Shown: positions 1-5,369 of the stretch, piece by piece
Layout: the number at the start of each line of letters is the position of its first letter
How positions within the stretch are numbered: the stretch's first letter is position 1
Origin: Gammaproteobacteria bacterium
Lineage (GTDB): Bacteria; Pseudomonadota; Gammaproteobacteria; Pseudomonadales; Pseudohongiellaceae
Assembly: GCA_002727755.1 (NCBI GenBank)
Contig: PBXX01000069.1
Span: 12,407 to 17,775, forward strand
Length of the DNA stretch: 5,369 nt
Reading direction: 5' to 3'
The notes under the pieces: generated by a model
Told to the model about the DNA's origin: nothing
Databases searched by the model: none
The model's input: only the letters and a program-made list of their open reading frames with translations
Position numbers and translations under genes: made by a program

Positions 1-101
1 GAATAATCAGTAAACCAATGTTCAAAGTCCTTCCCTGTATCAAGTAAACTTTTAATGGTGTTACCGGTTTTTAGGATAAGTATTTTTCGCTCTGAAATCA
101 T
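1..101 (-). CDS. Class I glutamine amidotransferase-like protein, N-terminal fragment
   Basis: This is a partial gene: only the first 33 codons are visible before the left edge of the window. The reading frame starts at ATG (99-101) and begins MISERKILILKTGNT, then SLLDTGKDFEHWF. From memory, an N-terminal beta strand with the form KILILKTGxT, followed by a GDFExWF/I segment, is typical of the stand-alone class I glutamine amidotransferase (GuaA amidotransferase-domain-like) proteins of about 230-250 residues. The catalytic Cys-His-Glu triad would lie outside the window, so activity cannot be judged. The frame is open upstream only to a stop at 126-128, and no other ATG, GTG or TTG precedes the chosen start. 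No good ribosome binding site is visible. The start lies 20 bases after the dehydratase stop codon, which suggests the same transcript. The substrate is unknown. Confidence 0.6.
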   Translation of the reverse strand, partial: MISERKILILKTGNTIKSLLDTGKDFEHWFTDY

Positions 102-121
102 GTTTAGTAAATCTATGGGAT

Positions 122-1108
122 CTACTCAGGATCTGGGTATTTGTTTTGACAATAATTAAATGTCTCATCGTCAATGTTTCCACCTGACAATATAACAGCA
201 ACAGTCTTACCTGAAATGTTAATACTTTTATCGAGCAGCGCAGCCAAGCCAACTGCTCCGCCAGGCTCAATCACCTGTTTTAAATGTCTAAAAGCGAAAG
301 CAACCGCAAATGCTACTGAATCCTCAGAAACAACCAAAAAATCATCCACTGTTTTCTGATTCACCGACCAAGTCAGCTCACCCGGAGTCGTCGCCATTAA
401 GGCATCACACATCGTTGGTGTATTACCCGGAATTTTTATTCGTCGACTAGCAAGCTTTGAACGGGCATGATCATCGTATTGCTCTTGCTCAACACCATAA
501 ATAATAACAGAAGGTAAACAACCTTTGATTGCGGTCGAGGTACCTGCTAGTAAACCACCACCACCACAGGGTGAAAGAAAAATATCTAAACTTTCGTCTC
601 TAGATTCCAACTGTTCAACTATCTCTAAACCAGCGGTACCTTGCCCCGCCATCACATCAAAATCCTCAAAGGCTGGTACAAGAGTAGCTCCAGTTTCATG
701 AGCTATGTTTTCTGCTATCTCTTCTCTCGACTCTCTATTTCGATCATACTCAACAACTTTGGCACCGAGCCGTAAAGTCCCATCCAGCTTTAATTTAGGC
801 GCATCCGTCGGCATTACAATTGTCGCTTGTAGACCGAGGATGTTGGCAGCCAGCGCGATCCCTTGAGCATGATTACCTGATGAAAATGCAACAACACCGT
901 ACTTTTTCTTATCTTTATTTAATTGAACAAGTCGATTGTAAGCACCTCGAAATTTAAATGCTCCAATATGCTGACAATTTTCCAACTTGAAGTAGATCTT
1001 TGCATTTAAGCGATTATTTAAATAGTGATTTGTCATCAGGGGAGTTTTTACAACGACCCCTAGTAATCGCTTCTCTGCCGCTTTAATGTTACTAAGATTG
1101 AGTGACAT
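122..1108 (-). CDS. PLP-dependent threonine/serine dehydratase (serine racemase / hydroxyaspartate ammonia-lyase type)
   Basis: This is a 328-residue fold-type II PLP enzyme that probably removes ammonia from a beta-hydroxy amino acid (threonine, serine or threo-3-hydroxyaspartate) in the cytoplasm. The PLP Schiff-base lysine is K52 in GAFKFRGAYN. SSGNH at 76-80 contacts the cofactor and substrate carboxylate, GGGG at 182-185 is the phosphate-binding loop, and SGGN at 308-311 holds the pyridine ring. E207 and D213 align with the divalent-metal ligands of mammalian serine racemase (E210, D216), in a matching stretch VEQEQYDDHARSK. There is no C-terminal ACT-like regulatory domain, so it is not a full-length biosynthetic IlvA (about 514 residues). 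The length fits TdcB, serine racemase and yeast SRY1-type hydroxyaspartate dehydratase; FKFRGA rather than FKIRGA leans towards the last. The ATG is 2 bases after the der stop with no clear Shine-Dalgarno, so translation may be coupled to der. The substrate is inferred, not shown. Confidence 0.9.
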   Translation of the reverse strand: MSLNLSNIKAAEKRLLGVVVKTPLMTNHYLNNRLNAKIYFKLENCQHIGAFKFRGAYNRLVQLNKDKKKYGVVAFSSGNHAQGIALAANILGLQATIVMPTDAPKLKLDGTLRLGAKVVEYDRNRESREEIAENIAHETGATLVPAFEDFDVMAGQGTAGLEIVEQLESRDESLDIFLSPCGGGGLLAGTSTAIKGCLPSVIIYGVEQEQYDDHARSKLASRRIKIPGNTPTMCDALMATTPGELTWSVNQKTVDDFLVVSEDSVAFAVAFAFRHLKQVIEPGGAVGLAALLDKSINISGKTVAVILSGGNIDDETFNYCQNKYPDPE

Positions 1109-1110
1109 CG

Positions 1111-2514
1111 TTATCGTTTCAAATACTGTCTGTTACTCTTAATTTGCCTTTTCCTTGCAACTTTTTGCTGCGACAAGCCTTCCTCTCCCTTGGTATAGGG
1201 ATTTTCATCACTCTTCATCTCAATTCTCACCGGAGTACCCTCTAGTTTCAAAGCACTGCGAAAAGTCTTCTCAAGATATCGAACATAGTGCTTTGGTACT
1301 TTATCGCACTGTTTCCCGTGAATAATTATCCTGGGTGGATTTTTGCCTCCAGCATGAGCGTAACGTAATTTTATCCTCCTGCCGTTTACAACGGGGGGAG
1401 CATGATCTTTCACTGCTCCTTGAAGAATTTGATTAAGCGTACTAGTCGGAAGCTGATTTTTAGCAGACCCATATGCAACTTGAATTGAGTTATAGATTGT
1501 GCCAACGCCACTGCCATGGAGGGCTGATATAAAATGAATTACAGCAAAGTCGACAAACATCAGCCGTCTTTGAATTTCAGCTTTGATGAAGTCTTTTTCC
1601 TCTGCCTCCATCCCATCCCATTTGTTGATCGCAATAACGAGTGCTCTTCCACTCTCAATCACATAACCCAAAAGATGTAAATCTTGTTCAACAATCCCAT
1701 CACGCGCATCGATCAGTAATACGACAACATTAGAATCTTTAATTGCCTGCAAAGATTTCACAACCGAGAATTTTTCTACAACTTGTTTGGTCTTTCCTCT
1801 TTTTCTAATGCCTGCCGTATCAATTAGTACATACTTTTTCCCTCTTCGTTCAAATGGAATATATAAGCTATCCCTAGTAGTTCCGGGCTGATCATAGACC
1901 ACCACTCGTTCTTCACCCAGCATTCGGTTTACGAGTGTGGATTTTCCTACATTAGGCCTACCGGCAACGGCTATTTTTATGCTCTCACAGTTTGAATCTG
2001 AAATCTCATCTGTCTGTAGTTCAAATAACTCATCGTGAAGCACATTCTGAATCAATGATTTAACACCACGACCTTGCGTCGCCGTAATGGGAAAAATTGA
2101 CGAGGTTCCTAATTTTTGGAAATCAGCAACAGCATTATGTGGATCAAGTCCATCTACTTTATTCACCACGAGGTGTGTCTTCTTGTTATTCTTTCGTAAA
2201 TAACTAAAGATTTTTTCATCATCAGGAATTAAGCCGTGCTTTGCATCAACCAACAATAAACAGATTGATGCTTCGTCTATTGCTTGGAGAGATTGTGAGG
2301 CCATCTCTTTATCAATGCCCTCCTCCTCCCCAGAAATACCTCCAGTATCCACGACAATGAATGACTGGCCTTCGTGCTTACCTTCACCGTAGTGTCTGTC
2401 TCTAGTAAGTCCGGGGATATTCGCGACGATCGCGTCCCTTGTGGATGTTAAGCGATTAAAAAGAGTCGACTTTCCAACATTAGGTCGTCCAACGAGCGCA
2501 ATAACTGGCCTCAT
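1111..2514 (-). CDS. der: Ribosome biogenesis double GTPase Der (EngA)
   Basis: Der binds the 50S precursor and is needed for late large-subunit assembly; it is usually essential. The 467-residue product has the full tandem architecture. G domain 1 shows the P-loop GRPNVGKST (9-17), DTGG (56-59) and NKVD (118-121). After a short linker (about 165-178), G domain 2 shows GRPNVGKST (185-193), DTAGIRKRGK (232-241), NKWD (297-300) and SALHGSG (330-336). The C-terminal KH-like domain (about 355-440) carries the typical HAGGKNPPRIIIHG and ENPY segments, followed by a basic tail rich in Lys and Arg suited to rRNA contact. The length is a little below the 490 residues of E. coli Der, mainly because the linker is shorter. 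The ATG start is preceded at 2520-2527 by AGGCAGGT on the coding strand, with an AGG 6 bases before the ATG. It sits 29 bases after bamB, as in the conserved bamB-der pair. Confidence 0.98.
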   Translation of the reverse strand: MRPVIALVGRPNVGKSTLFNRLTSTRDAIVANIPGLTRDRHYGEGKHEGQSFIVVDTGGISGEEEGIDKEMASQSLQAIDEASICLLLVDAKHGLIPDDEKIFSYLRKNNKKTHLVVNKVDGLDPHNAVADFQKLGTSSIFPITATQGRGVKSLIQNVLHDELFELQTDEISDSNCESIKIAVAGRPNVGKSTLVNRMLGEERVVVYDQPGTTRDSLYIPFERRGKKYVLIDTAGIRKRGKTKQVVEKFSVVKSLQAIKDSNVVVLLIDARDGIVEQDLHLLGYVIESGRALVIAINKWDGMEAEEKDFIKAEIQRRLMFVDFAVIHFISALHGSGVGTIYNSIQVAYGSAKNQLPTSTLNQILQGAVKDHAPPVVNGRRIKLRYAHAGGKNPPRIIIHGKQCDKVPKHYVRYLEKTFRSALKLEGTPVRIEMKSDENPYTKGEEGLSQQKVARKRQIKSNRQYLKR

Positions 2515-2543
2515 TAAGAACCTGCCTGATGATTTTTAAAAGT

Positions 2544-3755
2544 TTATTCTATGGTCAAAGATACCAAAGAGCCGCTGTTACCGTATACGATCAGTTTCCC
2601 ATCATCATCTATGAGATTAGAACGAATACCATCGTTGTCTATCCGGGTTCGGCCAACAATTCGACCGTCAATCTGCGAAACTAAGTGAAGGTAGCCTTCA
2701 TAATCGGCTATCGCCACGTAATTAGAAATAGTTTTTGGTGCTGTCAAATCTCTATACTGAAGTTCCTCATTTTGCCAAACTACGTCGCTCGAATTATTTC
2801 TTAACGCAATGAGATGGCTCTTATCGTCGCTGTAATAAATATTACCAAAACCCTGATCCATACCATGATAACTGGACGCTTCCATACCCCAAACAATTTG
2901 TCCTGAAGCAATATCGAAGGCCATAAGGTTACCCTGATAACTCGCGGCTAGTATCCTGGAACCATCCACAAGCAATTCTCCGTCAACATCTATAACCCGC
3001 TCGATATCATATTGACCATCAGGCACCGCAACCCTTTCTTCCCAGACATAAACACCATCCTCAGCAGCGACAGAAACCAAAATTCCGTTACTAAATCCCG
3101 CAACAACAGTGCCCTCAGAGGTTAGAATGGGCGACGAGGTGCCACGCAAAGTTAAAGCTGGCAACGTTGTCTCATAGGTCCAACGCTGCATCCCATCTTC
3201 CCTATTCAAGGCTATCAGCTTTCCATCTACAGTCTGAGCAACAACGATATCACCGTTAGTTTTCGGTTGGGAAAGAATTTCACTAGATACTGACGCTCGC
3301 CATACCTCTTCACCATTAGATTGATTGAATACTATCAACTCGGCCGCTTCCGTGCCTATCATCACTATCCCGTCACCTGCGCCGACTCCACCCGTAATAG
3401 AGTTTTCGACTTCAGTTTGCCACATTAAATCTCCATTAATGGTATTCACAGCTATAATTTCTCCATCATCGCTGGCTGCGAAGACAAAACCTCCATCTAC
3501 AACCGGTGTCAACTTTTTATAATTGTCTCCTTGTCCATTACCAACGTTAATCCTCCAATTTCTATTTATTGCTGTCTCAGATACGACGTCCAACAATTCT
3601 GCTGGAGCCCTGGGATCCTCATCATCACCAAAAGGATTACGAACCCAGTCAGAAAATCCACAACCAGTTACCACGCTGAGCATCAAACATAAAATCGAAA
3701 CTCTGATTCGCTTTAACCAAAGGAAAATATTTAAAGTCGGATACATATTTCGCAA
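2544..3755 (-). CDS. bamB: Outer membrane protein assembly lipoprotein BamB (YfgL)
   Basis: BamB is the beta-propeller lipoprotein of the BAM complex, anchored in the inner leaflet of the outer membrane, where it helps BamA insert beta-barrel proteins. The 403-residue product begins with a basic, hydrophobic signal peptide (about 4-31) ending in the lipobox VTGC, so lipidation is expected at C32. The rest is a series of PQQ-like propeller blades with repeated patterns such as AVNTINGDLMW, ALNREDGMQRW and AFDIASGQIVW. L201, L203 and R204 (in LTLRG) and D256/D258 (in DVD) align with the E. coli residues reported to mediate BamA binding (L192, L194, R195, D246, D248). The start is probably TTG at 3753-3755, since an AGG lies 8 bases upstream. 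ATG at 3744-3746 (residue 4) is an alternative with no visible binding site and gives an equally good signal peptide. The gene starts 9 bases after yfgM. Confidence 0.96.
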   Translation of the reverse strand: MRNMYPTLNIFLWLKRIRVSILCLMLSVVTGCGFSDWVRNPFGDDEDPRAPAELLDVVSETAINRNWRINVGNGQGDNYKKLTPVVDGGFVFAASDDGEIIAVNTINGDLMWQTEVENSITGGVGAGDGIVMIGTEAAELIVFNQSNGEEVWRASVSSEILSQPKTNGDIVVAQTVDGKLIALNREDGMQRWTYETTLPALTLRGTSSPILTSEGTVVAGFSNGILVSVAAEDGVYVWEERVAVPDGQYDIERVIDVDGELLVDGSRILAASYQGNLMAFDIASGQIVWGMEASSYHGMDQGFGNIYYSDDKSHLIALRNNSSDVVWQNEELQYRDLTAPKTISNYVAIADYEGYLHLVSQIDGRIVGRTRIDNDGIRSNLIDDDGKLIVYGNSGSLVSLTIE

Positions 3756-3763
3756 AATACTGA

Positions 3764-3766
3764 CCT
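3764..3766 (-). promoter_or_regulatory. Weak ribosome binding site supporting the TTG start of bamB
   Basis: On the coding strand an AGG core (within TAGGT) overlaps the yfgM stop codon and lies 8 bases before the TTG at 3755-3753. The alternative ATG at 3746 would be 17 bases away, which is too far. This is the main argument for the TTG start. The match is only three to four bases, so the choice remains open. Confidence 0.4.
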
Positions 3767-4433
3767 AGTTATCGTTAGGTAATTGGGATAATTTCAATTG
3801 CAAGATATCACTCGCGGATCCAGCTTGTTGTGCAGCAAGATAAGATTCCCGAGCATCAACGTTTCGACCCAAAGCAACATAAATATCCCCTCTTAACTCT
3901 GAGTAGCCCGCTTCAAATGGACCTGGGATCACATTATTTACTATTCCCAAGGCTCTTTCCGCTTCTCCCTTTGACAAAACAATTCTCGCAAGTCTTAGAG
4001 TGACAGCTAGCACTAATCCTTGATCTTCACCACTAAAAATACCTGTTTTCGGATTTTCAAGAACCCAGTTCAAAGCACTCTCTGCTGCGTTTAAGTCACC
4101 ATCAATGACATGTTGTTGCGCGGCAAACAAGGCGCCGTATTGAGCATACACACTATCGCTGTGTGACTCCATCAGCTCATTCGCTATCCTTACAATATCG
4201 TTTCTGGCCTCTTGAGTAGGAGATTCTCCAGCCTCTACAAGTGAAACTTCTAAAATTTCCTCATATAAATCTGACGCTATTTCGGATGCTGCTAATTCAT
4301 TACTCTGCCAAAGCGACCAACCGCCATAACTCCCAACAACTACAACTATAGCCACTATCAACTGCTTACCATTTTCATCCCACCATTTCTTTATAGCTTC
4401 AATAGTTTCCTCTTCCGCAGCATTTAAAGTCAC
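3765..4433 (-). CDS. yfgM: YfgM-family periplasmic TPR-like ancillary SecYEG translocon subunit
   Basis: YfgM is a single-span inner-membrane protein with a periplasmic TPR-like domain. In E. coli it associates with SecYEG and the chaperone PpiD and helps hand secreted proteins to periplasmic chaperones. The 222-residue product (206 in E. coli) starts with an acidic cytoplasmic segment containing the family pattern EAIKKWWDENGKQ (12-24). One transmembrane helix follows at about 24-42, then helical repeats: YAQYGALFAAQ (96-106), a second repeat around 113-126, LRLARI (146-151), ELRGDIYVALGR (179-190), and the C-terminal LQLKLSQL (211-218). The product has the N-in topology expected of the family. 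The start is GTG, with AGGAG 6 bases upstream; no ATG nearby competes. It lies between hisS and bamB, the normal position, and is the first gene after the 115-base gap holding a candidate promoter. Confidence 0.93.
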   Translation of the reverse strand: MTLNAAEEETIEAIKKWWDENGKQLIVAIVVVVGSYGGWSLWQSNELAASEIASDLYEEILEVSLVEAGESPTQEARNDIVRIANELMESHSDSVYAQYGALFAAQQHVIDGDLNAAESALNWVLENPKTGIFSGEDQGLVLAVTLRLARIVLSKGEAERALGIVNNVIPGPFEAGYSELRGDIYVALGRNVDARESYLAAQQAGSASDILQLKLSQLPNDN

Positions 4434-4439
4434 AATCCA

Positions 4440-4444
4440 CTCCT
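4440..4444 (-). promoter_or_regulatory. Ribosome binding site of yfgM (AGGAG)
   Basis: On the coding strand AGGAG is followed by six bases (TGGATT) and then the GTG start codon of yfgM. It is the clearest Shine-Dalgarno sequence in the window and fixes the GTG start. Confidence 0.8.
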
Positions 4445-4457
4445 AAGTATGAATTTT

Positions 4458-4484
4458 TGGGCTTTGCGGGCAAGCTTTAGCCCA
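4458..4484 (-). other. GC-rich stem-loop in the hisS-yfgM gap (leader of yfgM)
   Basis: A perfect 6-bp inverted repeat, TGGGCT and AGCCCA, encloses a 15-base loop. A competing hairpin is possible on the minus-strand transcript: the upstream GGGC (in TGGGCT) can instead pair with the GCCC inside the loop, 8 bases away. On the minus strand the stem is followed by AAAAATTC, not by a T-run, so it does not look like an intrinsic terminator for hisS. If the candidate promoter at 4503-4532 is used, the stem lies in the untranslated leader about 13 bases upstream of the yfgM ribosome binding site. The function is unknown and may be none. Confidence 0.4.
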
Positions 4485-4502
4485 TTTTGATTCCTAAATA
4501 TG

Positions 4503-4532
4503 ATAATAGTTTACAGGTTTGTAAAATCTCAG
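4503..4532 (-). promoter_or_regulatory. Candidate sigma70 promoter upstream of yfgM
   Basis: On the minus strand CTGAGA (4532-4527, 4 of 6 matches to TTGACA) and TATTAT (4508-4503, 5 of 6 matches to TATAAT) are separated by 18 bases. Transcription would start near 4496 and give a leader of about 60 bases before yfgM. It could provide expression of yfgM-bamB-der and the following genes independently of hisS. AT-rich gaps yield such matches by chance, so this is tentative. Confidence 0.35.
4510..4525 (-). promoter_or_regulatory. Perfect dyad TTTACA-N4-TGTAAA, possible operator
   Basis: Six-base arms TTTACA and TGTAAA are exact reverse complements around a 4-base spacer. The dyad lies wholly within the spacer between the candidate -35 and -10 boxes, a usual place for a repressor site. 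As an RNA hairpin it would be weak, because each arm has only one C or G. I cannot assign a regulator. Confidence 0.3.
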
Positions 4533-4548
4533 ACATCCTCAAAGCACT

Positions 4549-5369
4549 CTAACCATCTGATATTTTTAGAAAATCCCTTAACTCTTTCGAGATATCACTA
4601 ATTTTTACTATTTTAGATTCATTCGAATCATCAAGGCGGCGAATTTTCGCATTAATTAGTTTCCCGTCACAAGATTCTTCTTCAAGAATTACCGCCACAT
4701 CCGCCCCAGAGCTATAGGCTTTCTTCATTTGACTGTTAAATTTTCCACCACCACAATTACACAGAGTTCCAAGGTTTGGAAAATCGTTACGAATTATATT
4801 AGCCAAAGACATACCTTCTGACATTAAATCTTGATTAACAATAGCTATGTATATGTCAACTTGTTTGAGTTGTGAACTTGGAACTTTCCCCAATGTATCT
4901 AGCATGAGAACTAGTCGTTCCATGCCAATAGCAAAACCGCATGCGTAAGTCTTCCTTCCGCCAAGTTGCTCAACAAGACCGTCATAGCGGCCTCCTCCGC
5001 AAACTGTCCCTTGAGCTCCGAGGGCATTGGTTGTCCACTCATACACACAGTTATTATAATAGTCTAGACCTCTAACAAGCCTTGCATTTTCAACATAATT
5101 AATCCCAGCACGATCAAGCATGTCCTTTAGACTATCAAAATGCGACTTGCTATCATCATTTACAAAATCAGATAGAACAGGGGCGGTATTAATAACTGAT
5201 CGCACATCTTCATTTTTACTATCCAATATCCGCATCGGATTAGTGTGCATTCTGTTCAAAGCGTCTTCATCAAGCATTTTAGTTTTTGTTGTAAAAAACT
5301 CTGTTAGTGCTGTTGCATAAGTCTTTCGATCCTCCGAACTACCTATATTGTTAATTTCCAGTGTTAAAT
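4549..5369 (-). CDS. hisS: Histidine--tRNA ligase (HisRS), 3' part; 5' end outside the window
   Basis: This class II aminoacyl-tRNA synthetase activates histidine with ATP and charges tRNA-His in the cytoplasm. The frame is open to the right edge, so 272 C-terminal residues are visible out of about 424 in E. coli HisRS. The internal Met at 5277 is not the start: the 30 codons before it read LTLEINNIGSSEDR and onward, matching the E. coli LELNSIGSLEAR region. The HisRS-specific motif RGLDYYN (visible residues 99-105) carries the catalytic arginine (R259 in E. coli). It is followed by the glycine-rich GTVCGGGRYDGL and class II motif 3 GFAIGMERL (144-152). The anticodon-binding domain starts near VDIYIAI (about 170) and includes CGGGKFNSQMKKA and GADVAVIL, as in the bacterial enzyme. 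Class II motifs 1 and 2 would lie upstream, outside the window. The stop is TAG, and 115 bases separate it from yfgM. Confidence 0.98.
   Translation of the reverse strand, partial: LTLEINNIGSSEDRKTYATALTEFFTTKTKMLDEDALNRMHTNPMRILDSKNEDVRSVINTAPVLSDFVNDDSKSHFDSLKDMLDRAGINYVENARLVRGLDYYNNCVYEWTTNALGAQGTVCGGGRYDGLVEQLGGRKTYACGFAIGMERLVLMLDTLGKVPSSQLKQVDIYIAIVNQDLMSEGMSLANIIRNDFPNLGTLCNCGGGKFNSQMKKAYSSGADVAVILEEESCDGKLINAKIRRLDDSNESKIVKISDISKELRDFLKISDG

Noticed and set aside
61..270. Minus-strand open frame of 69 codons across the dehydratase 3' end
   Set aside because: It is in a different frame from both the dehydratase and the amidotransferase fragment, overlaps both, and its translation resembles no protein family; it is a shadow of real coding sequence.
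174..359. Plus-strand open frame opposite the dehydratase
   Set aside because: It lies fully antisense to a well-supported gene, with no binding site and a low-complexity Thr/Ser/Ala-rich translation.
555..568. Short CCA repeat that looks like a microsatellite
   Set aside because: It encodes the tetraglycine PLP phosphate-binding loop (four GGT codons, residues 182-185), so protein function explains it.
3325..3768. Two consecutive plus-strand open frames opposite bamB
   Set aside because: Both are antisense to the BamB propeller and signal-peptide regions, which are strongly supported; the translations are Pro/Ser/Thr-rich and look like nothing known.
4455..4490. Intrinsic terminator after hisS
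   Set aside because: The stem exists, but on the minus strand it is followed by an A-run rather than a T-run. On the plus strand a four-T run follows, but there is no plus-strand gene to terminate.
5275..5277. Start codon of hisS at this internal Met
   Set aside because: Thirty further in-frame codons up to the window edge match conserved HisRS sequence, so the gene is cut by the edge and this Met is internal.
5120..5320. Plus-strand open frame opposite hisS
   Set aside because: It is antisense to conserved HisRS sequence, and its Ser/Leu-rich product is a shadow of the opposite strand.

Overview
The window is a compact minus-strand gene block from a gammaproteobacterium-like genome. Reading 5'->3' on the minus strand (right to left), it holds the 3' two thirds of hisS, then yfgM, bamB and der, then a PLP-dependent threonine/serine dehydratase, and finally the first 33 codons of a class I glutamine amidotransferase-like gene cut by the left edge. 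The order hisS-yfgM-bamB-der is the conserved core of the ispG-hisS-yfgM-bamB-der cluster of Gammaproteobacteria. By eye the DNA leans AT-rich and intergenic spaces are short, which would suit a streamlined, perhaps marine, gammaproteobacterium. That placement is inference, and I cannot name a genus.

Layout: hisS (5369 to 4549, 5' end outside the window); a 115-base gap (4548-4434) with a candidate promoter, a perfect short dyad inside the promoter spacer, and a GC-rich leader hairpin; yfgM (GTG start, strong AGGAG); 9 bases; bamB (probable TTG start, lipoprotein signal); 29 bases; der; 2 bases; the dehydratase; 20 bases; the amidotransferase fragment. There is no gene on the plus strand, no RNA gene, no mobile element, no CRISPR array, and no gene-free stretch over 300 bases.

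Functionally, YfgM (periplasmic TPR-like protein at the SecYEG translocon) and BamB (outer-membrane beta-barrel assembly lipoprotein) serve envelope protein export and assembly. Der is the double GTPase of 50S ribosome maturation, and HisRS charges tRNA-His. The dehydratase and the amidotransferase look like accessory metabolic genes attached behind der, and the tight spacing suggests they are co-transcribed with the housekeeping genes.

I did not find a new multi-gene system. The items most worth a second look are the dyad-containing promoter in front of yfgM, the identity of the dehydratase, and the cut amidotransferase gene after it.
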